Positions 10,991-23,676 of a stretch of DNA of 64,000 nt are shown one piece after another. Position numbers and translations under genes: made by a program. Within the stretch, counting starts at the first letter, position 1; each line of letters begins with the position of its first letter. Where the stretch lies: NCBI RefSeq assembly GCF_022539665.2, contig NC_081334.1, forward strand, positions 7,410,424 through 7,474,423. Reading direction: 5' to 3'. The notes below the pieces were generated by a model. The model saw only the letters and a list, made by a program, of their open reading frames with translations. It was not told the DNA's origin and did not search any database. Origin of the DNA: Daphnia carinata. Lineage: Eukaryota > Arthropoda > Branchiopoda > Diplostraca > Daphniidae.

Positions 10991-13900
10991 TTTTGCACGC
11001 CAAATTCCAGCTGTGAGTGGACCGGTCGTAAATGTTCATACAAATTTAGAGTATTAGCGCAAATGTCTCTACAATATTTTCAGTCGATCCAGTTTGGCAT
11101 TTTGAACGAGCACGTTAGCCAAATAATCCAAAACGAAACTGGAACGCGCGGAGAACAGGTTCGTTCGGTTAGGAGAGGCAGTCGAAACTGACAGGCAGCA
11201 GTCCTCTACGTCTTGAGGCGACCCTCTTCGACTGTAACAAACACACACACACATACACAGGGAGGGAGGGATAAAAAAGAAAAAAAAAAAACATGTGACT
11301 CTCCTCCTTATCCTTTTCTTGTTCACGGATGGGCAACGCATGCGTGCATTTCCAACACATTCGGAGAAGCTTCTGCGGTCAGCTGGTTCTCCCTCGGCTC
11401 GATCTCCTTTTTGCTAGACACCAACGATCGATGCATTTCTCTATATGTGTGTGTGTGTGTGTATAGAGACAAGGGGCCACTGCGGGAAAGATATCGTCCC
11501 GCCCTAGCACGCCCCTTTTTTTTTGTCAAAGAGACCATCTGTTCCAGACTTTCTCCAGTCTCTGTTTCGTATTTTGCATTCTATGGGAAAAGGCAGGAGT
11601 CCTGCAGTTATTATATTAAGTATCTCTCTTGCGCGTTCCTGCTTTGCTAATTACCAGCTGACAAGCCAGGGACAGTTTCAAAACCAAGTTGACTGTAGCA
11701 CGTATTGCTCTTCCCTTCCCCGAGTGTAATAATGGAACGAGGACGTTCTTTTTCTGCTGTTTGATCTTCAGAAATGTTATACGATACCATAGACGTTTGG
11801 CTGGGATAAGGCGGGAGGGGGGGCGAGAGGTGTTGAAACGACAGTTGACAGTTGACCCCCCCCCCCGGCCGTTCCAAAGCTACCTCGTTCAACCTTGTTT
11901 GCGAGTCAAAGTAAAATATTGAATAATCTTTTTTTTTGTCGAAAAAAAACAAACAAAACAAAACAATTGTCTTTTGTTAACATGGTGGATATCAGTAGCC
12001 GATGCGGGATGACTTGTTGCCTTGATGGAAAAAATTTTGGCAGTTTCTAATGCGGTTTAACAATGCGGAATCGATATCCATTAATTGATTTGTGTATACG
12101 TACACCAAATAGGTTTGATAAGCTATTTTCATTTTTATTTGTATCCCTTCCCCTATCCTACTTAAGAGTGGCATCGGCTTATGGTCGAAGAATGAGGGCA
12201 TTCGATCCGTCATGGATGGAGACGTCCATCACGATCGTATCGACGAGTAAACACGGTAAAAGTAGGGAAATGATAACAAGAGCAGCAGGGGGAGAGGACT
12301 ACACAAGCAAGAAGTCAAGCAAATACCCAAAATATGAGGGTTTTCCCGATGTGTTTGTGCTAGAGCTTTTTTTTGCGCGCTCCATACTTCTCGACACATA
12401 TGTGATGCGTGCCTCCATGTAAGCGAATACGGGGGAAAACCTACGGGAGGATTAACATAAAAGATGGAGGGGGGAGTGTACACATGTGGGTTGACTCTTT
12501 AACTCGCGCCCCCTCTTCTCCTAACCGCTCTCAAATATAAGCATTGAGGGCTATACGTGAGCAGGGATTATAGGTCCCAATGATGACGGCCAAAACTGAC
12601 GCAACACGGCGGCATCCCGTGTGAGTCACACATACAATCCAGTGCGGAAATATTTCTACATCTGTGTACATGTATAGGTCTCCCCCCCCCCCTCCTTCCT
12701 TACATACTGTATGATTACGTCACATATATATAGTGTACGTTTTGGGCAGAGAGATGGATTGTCGGCACAATAGAAAAGCTTGACTTCCATGCGACCGTAT
12801 TATTGATAATGAACAGTGTGCCGAACGGCGTTCAGTCACGTGCCTGTGCGGCTGGCCAAAAGTGCAACAGGATCTCCCTCTCCTGTCACGCATATCCGGA
12901 GAGAAGTCCTTTCCCTTCATTCGCCAATCTGATGACCCAATCTATTTTTATAAGATATTCCACTTGCCCTATAACACACAACAGGGTCATCGGGTGTATT
13001 GTGTCGGCTTGAAAATGTGATTCATGAAAAAGAGTTTGATGTACTTATTCAAGAAGGTTCAGACATCTCGTTTGAACAGTAGCGCCTTAAAAATTGATTG
13101 TTTAGCCTTTGCGAAATTGAATTCGACGCGAATGCTGCAACAGACTTCGTTTAAACAGGACGGACGTCTATTGTGTAGGAAGAGACGTTGACAAAGTGAA
13201 CTAGTGTGTCCCCCTATTTAGTATTCAAATACTAACAACAGCCGTACAGAGAGAGAAGGGTGTAAAAGAAAATAGAATAAGCTACTGGAAATTTGTCACT
13301 TTGGCAGGGGACTGTAACGCCATAAGGCGCTATCATTAATAATTTGGGTTTACCTTTTCTCTTGACGACACATTACCGAAAATGTTTACATTGTAAATCT
13401 GAACCGCTCTAGTTGATTCAATAGCATTTAATGCTATTTACGTCGATGTGCGGTTAAGTAACAACACAAGAACTTTTGACATGGCATAGAAAGGAGGGTA
13501 GGGGAGGGGGGCTCAATAGAAAGAGAGGGTAGAAGATTGTATAATACGGATCGCTGATCTGCAAGTAATAAAGGAAGTTGCGAGATCAATGAGCGTTAAA
13601 GACACTGGCAGCAACTGGGAAAATGAGAGGGTTCGTTACAACCCCTTTTTTTTTATTTTCTGATATGCATCTAAGTCTGCTTTTGCCGATGGTTTGTATT
13701 ATACACGATACTTCTGTATTGGCCCTTTTCTTATTGGACGCTATTCTTGGAGAAAGGCTGCCAAAGTTATGGAACGTAAACATTACGCGTTGGTAGCCTT
13801 TAAAGAAAAATAAATAAAATAGAATGCTTTAAAAAGGATAACGTAAGCGACGATGCTAAACCAGGGTGGCATTCCTTTTTGCGTTGTTGTTGTTGTAAAA

Positions 13901-16900
13901 ATAATTTAGTTTTGTTTACCCACTCGTCTCTCTAGATTCGATTTAGATACGAGTGTCACTCCATTCGAATTCGATCTAAAAAAAATTCTTTTTTTTTTCA
14001 CTGAAGAATAAAAAAAGATAACACAGAAGAGAAATGCATCGAAATAGGATGAAGAAGAGCACACATAAAATGATACAGCCGATAGGTGATTACCATATGA
14101 ACAGTTCCAATGTCCCCATAAACGAACGAGCAAAAGAAAAAGAAGAGCAGAATAAATAAAAAAAAATAAATAGAACCGAACAGTGTTATGTATGAACGAG
14201 AGGGGGTTACGAGCAAACCAAGGGGGGTATAAGAAGTGTAATATGCAATATACAGCTGGGGTTGCGTGTAATTGTGAGGGCAACAGTGAGGGTGTGTGGG
14301 AGATTACAGAAGTTTGCATCGGGGGAGATCATGGGCGAAGGGTGTCGCTGTCGAATTTCTATAGGAAAAAAAATCTCCAGAGGGAGTCCCTTCAGCGTCG
14401 TGGGCGAAATGTGTTGCGTGACTCACGGCGCTCTTTTCGAAATATTACTTGTGTAAAAAAAAAAAAGGGAAGAGAGGGGGAGGAGGGTAAAGAGAAAGAC
14501 TGCTGATGCGTTAAATAGTCCCGGTCACTGATGGCAAGTCTCATGATTCTCACCGCTGTTCGAACCATAGTCGTTTGCCATTATTTCTCCCCCCCCCCTC
14601 TCTTCTATACGTCTGTATGCGATACCCAAACAATATACTAGAAATGAAAATGTTCCCCATACATTTCCTCTCTTTCCATTTCCTATTTAATGTTTGCATC
14701 CCCTAAAATATATCAGTATTACATAACATCCCCCCTCTTTTCTCTGTTTTCTAATATGTTTCGTTATGGCTTCACCTTTCACTATACATACCCCCCCCCC
14801 CCCCTCCCCTCGCTTATTTTTTTTATTTTTTTTTTTTTCAAATGCAGAGTGTTAGAAGTGGACGTGAGATGGTTTTTCAAGAGATGAAAACGTTTCATTA
14901 GTCAGGCTCCATATCGTTGAGTAGTGCGGTGCTCGAAAAACGGTAGTGTAGTGATGATGACCATCTGCTTGTTTCTTGCGGTGCGAGCCGGGCATGGGGT
15001 TCCGATTGGTTTCGCTCCGATTAAGGGACAACAGGACACACACACACAAAGTTGTGGGTGCGCGCTCTCACTTTAGATAATATCGCGCAATGCCCAACAA
15101 TGATGAATGAATATGACGACCATCGGATAGGGCACACCAAAAATGACGAGGGAAAAAAATATATATATCTTGACAAGTTGGACTTTTTGATAAATGATCG
15201 GATCAAAGAACATGGAAAAAGAAGACGATCCATCAGTGCGAATGCGGAGTCGACGTCCATTGCAACAGGAAATGAATGATTTTAAAGCTGTCGCTGTGTA
15301 CAGCTGCCGGAACAAACTCCGGGATAGTTTGGAACCTTAACACGCGCCAGGAATTGTGTACTGATTCAAACCGGATGATGAACCTGGAACACTGTAGTTG
15401 CAGGCAGGATTACTGTATCGCAGACAGCCAGACATAACACGACATCCACACAAGCGGTAAATGGATATTTCGATGTGTAATCCGCGCTGTAATTCCATCA
15501 TCTCGCATAGTCTGCCATAGTTGATTGGCGCTGTCGCAAGAGCAGCTGATATTCAAAATGATAGTTCCGAAAATTTTGCGCTCCAGCATCAAACGCATCG
15601 GCGTGATTACAGAATTTGATTGACTTTCCATTTATTGGGGAAAATTGGGAGGACTGAAATCACCAAGCGACAGGGTGGAATGAAAGCGCAGGATGGCGCT
15701 TCCGTGATGCGTGACACCCATCTCTGTGTACCATTGAGTTCAAAGCAGCAGAAAATGCCATCGCCAACATGGAGCCAATCCGATTAGATTGACAGCGTAG
15801 TTGATCTAATCCTTGATGCTGTTCGCAACGTCATAGGGCGGACTGTCTACAAGTAAATGTGGCCCTAGAGGTACATTTCGATTTTTTTTTCTCTTTTACC
15901 GGTTGGGTGTAGGGAGGGAGAGCCTTCGCAATTCGCGCAGGGGAAACCCCACGATGATACAGCAAAGAGGGGTGGCATTTCCTGGGCCTACAGGATAAAA
16001 GGTCTAGAAATTCACCCTCTCATGAATTGATCCCGAAGAGTGATCCCTCTTTTCGCTCTTTTTTTTTTTTTCTTTTTTACTCTTGGGTTTGTTGCATATG
16101 TATAGATGACAGTATATAAATGTGCGAGTTGTAGGGCAGGAGCCCCCATTCATGTACGACTATCAAAAAACCCCGATGCGTGATTGCCTCTCTCTCTTTT
16201 CCGACTCCCTTTTTCTCATTCTACTGTCGTAGACATAAATGTATTTTAGGGGAGAAGGATGCAGAGTAGGGTGTGCGATGGCCCCTTTTTTTTAGGATCT
16301 AGAGGGAGTTTTCGGAAGCTTCTCATTTATTGATGAAGAATATAGAAAGAAACGATCGGCGTGACTCAGCGCGGCCGCCGGTTTGATCCATCCTCTATAT
16401 ACCCCAGCAACTTCTGCAACATAACAATTCAGAATGTGAAAAGAAAAACAAAATTATTTCAAAGATTTTGGTGGAAGGTTTCAAAGAGGGAATACTTGTT
16501 CGAGAATATCGAGTATATAGAAAAGAAAAAAAGGCGGAGGAAAATGGATTAAAATTAATGATGATACGCACTCTATGAAATGATGTGAAATAAAGGGGGC
16601 CGAAAAATAAGGTGAACTTATTGATCAATCAGTCAAATTCCAGACTACGTTATTGTTGTTGGTGATTTTCAAATGTTTTCAGCTCACGCGCAATCATTGG
16701 ATTACGTTTTCCATACAAATAAATGTGTTGAATTAGAACTGAAAGGTTTTAAATATCATAAAACTAAAAGAACTTACGTCATACTTTGTTCCGTATTTGC
16801 GTTGATCGACGGAGCAGATCGATGATAGAATACGTTGTGTCATTTCATCGGCTTAATGAAGTGTTTTTCTTAATTTTTTTGTTCATTTCCTGAAAATAGA

Positions 16901-17680
16901 ATAGAAATACATGCATGTAAATGAGAGCCAATCTACAAACCGAAATCAATAACGCAACCAATACGATCGTGAGGGCATCCTTTTTTTTATCGTGCCACGC
17001 TGAATGTTTCAGATCGTGAGCATCAGATTCATAATTTAATCAACATATTTAGCGTGTCGTGATACTGGAACAATAGGATTTCTCGTGGGACAAAAGAAAT
17101 TTGTTTCCAAATCCCTCAAGAAACGTAACGATCCGTCAAGGTTTACATTGATGAAATTGGAAGGAAACCAAACTGACAGACAACGGCGATGCATCGGGAA
17201 CGGTAAAAGATCACGACCTCAAGGAATTCAATTTCATCTTACACGCGAAATCAGATCTCAGTTCACATGATTAAATTCTGTTTCATGTAAGAACACACTG
17301 CTCGTTCTCTTACAAAATCCGTTACCCATGGAGAATCTCTGGTGAGATTCTAAGGGTGCACTCACGTAGTCTTTGGCGGGGAGATTAACGCAACGCCCTA
17401 AACATGTAACGACACTACGCAATATGACGACACTGTGATAGCACGAATGATATAACACAATTTCTAGTTTTGAGCGATGTTCACTCAAATTTGGAAGAGA
17501 CAGTTGGTTCTTAATCGAATTTCGGCTTCAAAAAGAAACAGTTTTGATAGAATCATAGTTGCACTTTGGAAACACTGCGTATGGGAGCACCAAATGTCTT
17601 AGACACTGCACGACTGAATCACGCAATGTTCTTTTCCTTCCTCCCTAAAAAGGATGTCGTGAGTTGCACTTGGATTCACT
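10991..17680. other. Intergenic, no gene recognised
   Basis: Contains the upstream region of the minus-strand LHFPL gene, GT/CA repeats near 11.2 and 11.45 kb, and several C, A and T runs. A stretch at 15.3-15.85 kb has more balanced base composition than its surroundings, but no frame there gave a recognisable protein. Confidence 0.55.
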
Positions 17681-17689
17681 GAACCGAGT

Positions 17690-18480
17690 TCGCCGTCATC
17701 AGAAAACACGGCCCACGACACGAGTCGTGAAATTTGAGGACAGGGGGGACCAGGAAGGCATCAGAAGTCGGCGATCCTTCCTTCCGGATGCACTTCATTG
17801 TCTCTAGGTTGCATGGTTCTTTATCTTTGTTCTTCTTGTAGAATTGGGAGGGACGCACTGTCTACACCAATGCACACAATGTGAGCCAAGGCAGGACGCA
17901 CAACTTTGAACTGGTATTTCGCTTTTTTACCAACTCCAAGAGAACTTGCACTGATTGAACGCGAGCACCGGCATCACAGGCCATTCGCAAAATGGGCCCA
18001 GTACTTTCCATCTTGGACATTCCAAAAGATCCAGAACAGGTCACTTGCCTCACTAAACGTCTCATCGGTCACTCCCTTGTCCGCCATGAGCATGAAAAAG
18101 ATGGCCCATAAATATGGAGGAATCATGAAACACTTTGAAACACAACGCACACTGATCTCCCAGCAAACCACTGGCAAGCCGGTAAAGTTATTTGTCCACA
18201 AAATACAATCCGAATTGCATTCATTGCTATTCGTGGTTGGGTTGCAATGAGTCCCAGCAGTTTGCTTCAGGAGGGCCTCTTCAATGCCACATGTTTCCTT
18301 CGGGATATTCTCTTGGAATCACGTCTTGATACTATCACGTCATGACGCCTCTATTCAGTGGGTAAGGCATTTTGCCACATTAGAAGCACATGGAAGAAAA
18401 AATGAGCATATTCACATCATTCTCCATGTCCCATTTAAAAGTCTCAGTTCCCTTGACCTCCGTAAGTTTCAAAAATTCTT
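17690..18480 (-). pseudogene. Decayed minus-strand coding remnant with one C2H2 zinc finger
   Basis: Read on the minus strand, bases 18151-18086 encode CALCFKVFHDSSIFMGHLF then HAH, which fits C-x2-C-x3-F-x5-hydrophobic-x2-H-x4-H of a classical C2H2 finger exactly. In-frame stops lie about 15 residues before the first Cys and shortly after the last His, and neighbouring minus-strand stretches are open only in other frames. That is the picture of a frame-disrupted gene or of a mobile-element protein. A short functional exon of an undetected gene is the main alternative. Base composition is more balanced than in the flanking AT-rich DNA. No family beyond the zinc finger is recognised. Confidence 0.3.
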
Positions 18481-18916
18481 CTCTTTGCCCTCGGATTCCT
18501 GATTTTGACTCTTCTGTAGGAGCAGAGAGCGCTACCCACTCCTACAATTAGGGAAATGAAGCGTGCAAGTTGCCATTTTGATTTTGGCATTTGATTGAAA
18601 ACTTACAAACTCGCCGCCAGAGTTCCGCTCATCGACCTCGCCAAGTCTCTTATTCTTCGTGGGGCAGATCTTTGGGAATCACCAACATACTTAAACTATG
18701 AACAATTTAGAATTACAGAAACATTTTACACACAAAGATGAATTTTGAAATAGACGAATTAATTTAGATGTTCATGAAACAAAATGAAATCGGCAACTTT
18801 GCAAGCAAATGTTTTTTTCCTTTTTTGTCGTAACGGGTTGTCTGCTCGACAGCTGAGAGAAGCAAAGGCTCGTAACTGTTACAACTTTAGTTTTGTAATT
18901 TGTTTTTGGATTAAAA

Positions 18917-19375
18917 ATGAACCGAGGTTTACAGATTTTGTTGCAGAAAAATGCCAAAATGATCAGGCCTTTAATCAAACCCATCATTACGACACCAGTC
19001 AGAAATTCAGGAACGTAAGTTACCTTTTTTATTGAATCTGCATTTCAGTCACTACACAGCAACTGTCTTTAGAAGACAGTAGCCAAAATTATGGTAGATA
19101 TCAAAATTTGGTTTACTTGTAGGTGGGTTTATCGCTCCTCAGGACATCAACTTCTTCCAAAGAAGCATCATATGGCTGCCGAATTGGTGGGGGCAGTTAT
19201 GTGGTATTGGATCTTGATTCATCTATGGCATGAGCCAGAACATATTTTGGTAATTATAGATAAATCCCATTGCAGAGGTAAGCTTTAGTTAAATGACACT
19301 TATTTCCAGGGTGATTTTCCATATCCTGATCCTTCAAAATGGACAAATGCAGAACTTGGGATTCCTGACGAGTAA
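18917..19375 (+). CDS. NDUFB2: NADH dehydrogenase (ubiquinone) 1 beta subcomplex subunit 2
   Basis: Three exons, 18917-19014, 19123-19249 and 19310-19375, with introns of 108 and 60 bp (phases 2 and 0) and 96 residues in total. The mature core matches the accessory complex I subunit NDUFB2 (AGGG): a single membrane helix around AAELVGAVMWYWILIHLWHE, then the hallmark DFPYPDPSKWTNAELGIP near the C-terminus. The subunit sits in the membrane arm of complex I in the mitochondrial inner membrane. The first ATG after an in-frame TAA is at 18917; it adds 14 residues that, with the following basic stretch, make a plausible mitochondrial presequence. A second in-frame ATG at 18959 is the alternative start. 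IFT88 begins 257 bp after the stop on the same strand. Confidence 0.9.
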
Positions 19376-19438
19376 CTTGGATAGAGTTAACATTTCAGGT
19401 TTGATGTACAATGTAAAATCAGGCGGTCGGTAGCAGAA

Positions 19439-19444
19439 AATAAA
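19439..19444 (+). terminator. Candidate polyadenylation signal of NDUFB2
   Basis: AATAAA 63 bp after the NDUFB2 stop codon and before the IFT88 start, so NDUFB2 can end its own transcript. Confidence 0.5.
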
Positions 19445-19539
19445 TTTAAAGAAAAATTTTTGTCTTTAAAACATTTATAAAGCTTAAGAATGCATGGAAA
19501 TATTGTCTGATTCTCAATCTTATGGGAATTAATTAGATG

Positions 19540-19553
19540 GTTGCTATGGTGAT
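19540..19553 (+). promoter_or_regulatory. RFX X-box-like motif upstream of IFT88
   Basis: GTTGCTATGGTGAT: two half-sites, GTTGCT and GGTGAT, spaced by AT. Against the commonly cited X-box form (RYYVYY, spacer 1-3, RRNRAC), 11 of 12 half-site positions fit, the last base being the exception. It lies 80-93 bp before the IFT88 ATG. RFX factors drive ciliary genes in nematodes, flies and vertebrates through such sites close to the start, so this is a credible regulatory element. Function is inferred from motif and position. Confidence 0.55.
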
Positions 19554-19632
19554 TATTTGTTGTGGTGTGCTTCATGTGCTTGCAACTTCAGAGGATTCAA
19601 GTGTCAAGTAACCAAGTGATCCTACTTTAAAA

Positions 19633-22600
19633 ATGGATAAATATAACCTAACAGCATATGATGAAGAAGATGATCTTTATTCAGGATTTAATGAGTTCCA
19701 TCCTACATTGAATACTTCCAGTCTTATACAAGACTCTCTTTCCAGAGATGTAAAACAGCAACAGTCAATGATACAGATGCAGGTAGATGCATGTTTAAAA
19801 TACTTTGTAAAACTGTTTATTAGTTATTTTTCAATTGATATTATTCGGCTATTGCAATTACCAATGCACGAGACTCCATTTCACTGTTGACACTAGTTAT
19901 ACCAATTCGAACACTCTTATGTGCCTTCATTGGGCATTGTTTTTTTTTATATTAACAGCAATCAAGAGGTGTTACAGCATCCCATGGAGCAAATACACCT
20001 GCAGTTGCCAGGCCAATCACTGCCATTCGTGGTGCTGGATATACCTCTTCAAGGATAACAACAGCCAATCAGACCTATGATCCGTTGAACCAGTCAGGAA
20101 GAGTAACAACACCTTTTACAGAACCGAAAACTGTTGATCCGTACACAAAGTTTCTTCTATGTTTTTGTATTAATTGAACTTACCCTACTGGTTTATTATC
20201 CTGATTTATAGTCCAGAAAAACAAATGAAGATGCTGGAGAGCAGCATTCACCGAATTGTGGAAGAATCCATCCTCGCAAATAGTAAGGAAGAATTCAGAG
20301 TGGCACTGGATAAGGCCAAAGAAGCAGTTAACAAAGAAAAAAGTCTTATTCGACAAAAAGAACAATCTGGAATGGGAGAATCAAACAATGATTTGGCTTT
20401 CATGGTATGCTACTGACGCGTTCTTTGATTTATTTACAAAAATGGTTTTCGTTTATTGTCTCTTCTACGAACAGGTGTTATTCAATCTCGCTAATCAGTA
20501 TGTTGCCAACGGTTTGTTTTCTGAAGCAATGTCGTCCTACCAACAGTTGATTAAAAATCGTACATTCGCCAACATCGGCCGGTTACGTCTCAATATTGCT
20601 AATTTGCATTTCCGGCTCGGACAGTATGCCCTTGCATTGAAGCAGTATCGGATGGCATTGGATCAAGTTCCAGCCCATTTCACAACACTAAGGTGATTCG
20701 AGAATGGTTCAGCAAATTATCTTTTCGTATGCACATGTTTGCTATAATGACAAACCATTTACTGTCGCCAAACGAATCTCGCAGGACAAAAATCATGCAA
20801 AACATCGGTTTGCTATTCATAAAAATGGGACAGTACAATGATGCCTGTACTAGTTTTGAATTTGTTATGCAAGAAAAACCCGATTTCAAAACGGGTAATA
20901 TTTATTATCTGATTTGGGCAAAGTAAAACTAATATCGTCGCATTCAAGGTTTGCACATGGTTCTCAGTTACTACGCATTGGCAGATCGCGAAAATATGCG
21001 GAAAGCGTTTCTGCGCTTGTTGGATGTCCATGCAGAGTTGGATGATTTCGAGAAACTCGTGCCGGAGGTAAATAAGATGCTCTACGATAGTAGAATTTGA
21101 ACAATCTCGTGCTCTCACACACTTAACATTCTCTTTTTGCTGGAATGAATAAATGATGTTGGTTTAGGGTGACGCCCAATGGAATTCTTTGCGAGAAGCT
21201 TTGAATAATGATTCCTTGCACCGTTTGGAGCGCCAGGCCAAATTTGAAGGTGAAAGATGCATACTGATGGCTGCCAAGTTAATCTCTCCTGTGATCGAAG
21301 ATACCTTCACGGTGGGCTACCAATGGTGCGTTCTAATTTATTCCATCGGAATACCCAATAAAAAAACACGCTGATTTATGTCCAGGTGCGTTGAGGCTAT
21401 CAAAGAGTCAACCCACAACCATCTAGCCGACGATTTGGAGATCAATAAAGCCGTACTCTTGTTACGCCAGAAGGATGTGGCGCAAGCTACTGAAACGTTG
21501 AGAAGTTTTGAAAAACGCGCGAATAAAATGGCTACCAACGCAGCCGTCAACCTGTCGACAATTTATTACCTGGTAACGCGATGCTTAATTTAAATCGAAT
21601 CTTTTTTTAAACGAATTGGCTTTTTCCTAACTATGTGATTCAGCAAGGTGATGTTGCAAGCGCCGAGAAATATGCCGAAATAGCTCGAGATTCGGATCCT
21701 TACAACGCAGCTGCTTTTGTCTGCTTAGGCAACTGTTCTCTGCGACGTTCGGATTTGAACAAAGCCAAAGATTTTTTTCTCTGCGCGTTGGATAATGACG
21801 CTGCTTGTGTTGAAGCATTATACAATCTCGGTATGAAAGGCGCATTTTAAACTTTTTCAGACAGTTTCAAAAGAATGGGCATTACTTTTTTTTTTATTTA
21901 GGTCTGACGTATCGATCAACCAGCCAGCTTGAAAAGAGCATGGAGCAGTTCGTCAAATTGCAAACGGTGCTGCGTCACCAGCCCGAGGTCCTGTTCCAGA
22001 TAGCTAATCTTAACGAGGAGCTCGGCAATGATGAACAAGCTGTCGAATGGTGAAAACAGCTCTCGTGCTTTCAAAGCCAGCGCTAAGGAAGAAGAACAAA
22101 AATCCTTTTCTTATCTTTTAGGTATTTGCAAGTTCATACGGTTGTGCCGTCGGATGAAGGCATCCTACAGAAATTGGGAGAAACTTTTGATCGTCTAGGA
22201 GACAGGCAACAGGCTTTTCAGTACTATTCGGATGTAAGGATTACATGTAGCAGCATTACTTTTAATGATTACAAACGCCATCTTTCTCTCAGTCGTATCG
22301 TCACTATCCATCGAATTTGGAAGTGATTCGGTGGTTGGCGGCCTATTACACGGAGATGCACGTCCCGGAGAAAGCGATTTCGTTGTACGAACGTGCAGCA
22401 CAAATGCGCCCTAATGAAGTTCAATGGCAGTTGGCAGTGGCGAGCTGCACACAACGAGTTGGAAACTATCATAAAGCTCTGCAAATTTTGAAGAGTACCC
22501 GTTCCAAATTTCCCGAAAATATCGAATGTAACGCGCATATTCCCATTTCAATATTTTTACGATCTAATAACAGCGGATGATATTCAACCCCCCCCCCCCT

Positions 22601-23145
22601 ATCGTATAGGTTTGAGAGCTTTGATCCGGTTATGCACCGATCTCGGGTTGAAAGAGGCTGGAGACTATGCATCCGATTTACGTAAATTGGAGCACAGCCA
22701 GAACGAAACGATGCAGGAGAATAAGCGAACTGGCACAAGTACGATGTGTTATCAAACGAAATGATTGACGATCTTTTCTTTTTTTTCTGCTGCTGATCAC
22801 AGTTTTCTATGTTCTAGGCGTGACCTACAGTAGCGGACGAGGTTCAGGACTGAGTTCGGCTGCGAGCGGAGTAGACGCAACGCTAAAAAGCCAACCGACT
22901 TCAGCGGAATCACTTTCGAAATCAACTCATTTGTATCAAACTACTCCCGTCGGTAAGAATTGAATGCAGCTTACATTTCCCTATTGATTCAAAAGAAAAA
23001 GAAAATTGTACGCTTTTCAATTGGAGCAGATACGAGTTACCAGGATCAACTGGGTCCGTTACATGATCGTCCTAGAACTAGCCGGCGGCTGATGAATGTC
23101 GAAACAGATGATCTGGATGTAGGCAGCGATCTGTTGCCTCTGTGA
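19633..23145 (+). CDS. IFT88: Intraflagellar transport protein 88 (TPR protein, IFT-B complex)
   Basis: Fifteen exons: 19633-19782, 19959-20140, 20212-20404, 20475-20692, 20785-20894, 20949-21067, 21168-21325, 21386-21572, 21644-21830, 21902-22049, 22122-22233, 22293-22527, 22610-22738, 22818-22952, 23030-23145. All junctions are GT-AG and in phase, giving 792 residues (vertebrate IFT88 is about 830). Matches include the acidic N-terminal EEDDLYSGFNEFHP, RPITAIRGAGYTSS, ALDKAKEAVNKEKSLIRQKE, then tandem TPRs from about residue 176 (VLFNLANQYVANGLFSEA) to 690 with RTKIMQNIGLLFIKMGQYND and DDLEINKAVLLLRQKDVAQA, and the end VGSDLLPL. IFT88 (NompB in Drosophila) is a core IFT-B subunit needed to build cilia; in arthropods it acts in ciliated sensory neurons and, in some groups, sperm. 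Thirteen introns are 54-100 bp and the first is 176 bp. It converges on the transporter gene, with stops 532 bp apart. Confidence 0.95.
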
Positions 23146-23566
23146 AGAAGAAAAAAAAAAAAGAGAAACGGGCAGCAGCGCACTCACGTGATTATGTAAT
23201 CTAGGGAAAAAAAGATGTCTCTGTTATAATGTAGACACTCTGAGTAATTTGTTTTTCGTACCATTGGTTGTCCAATCGCCCGCTTCGATGTTTTAAGGGG
23301 TTTCTGGTAAGTTTTTTTTTGTCTTTTATGCGTCAAGACATTTACGCTGGAACGTCTCGTGTACTTGCATGGCGCTGTACAAATTTACAACAAAAAAATA
23401 GAAAGGACAACAAAATCTTTTTCGCTAATTTCATTATTACTGGTAAATTGTTCATATATAGTTCCTTATTTTTTTTTTTTTCAAATGTCTCTTTCTGTGT
23501 AAAGTATGACGCATAATTTATCGACTGGTACAGTTAACTAAAAACTAATTTCTTTAAAAAATCAAA

Positions 23567-23572
23567 AATAAA
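23567..23572 (+). terminator. Candidate polyadenylation signal of IFT88
   Basis: AATAAA about 420 bp after the IFT88 stop, in the 530-bp spacer shared with the 3' end of the minus-strand transporter. Only positional support. Confidence 0.35.
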
Positions 23573-23676
23573 TACCGTTTTGGGCAGGAGTTTACAGTCA
23601 GACATAGGAAAGGGAGGGAAACGTTTACAGGATCCATTTAAACGAATTTTGGTACGTAATACTGTTCTTCTTCGAA

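Noticed and set aside
15410-15850. Stretch of more balanced base composition with a 73-codon minus-strand frame
   Set aside because: No family recognised in any frame and no convincing splice sites; may be an old repeat copy.
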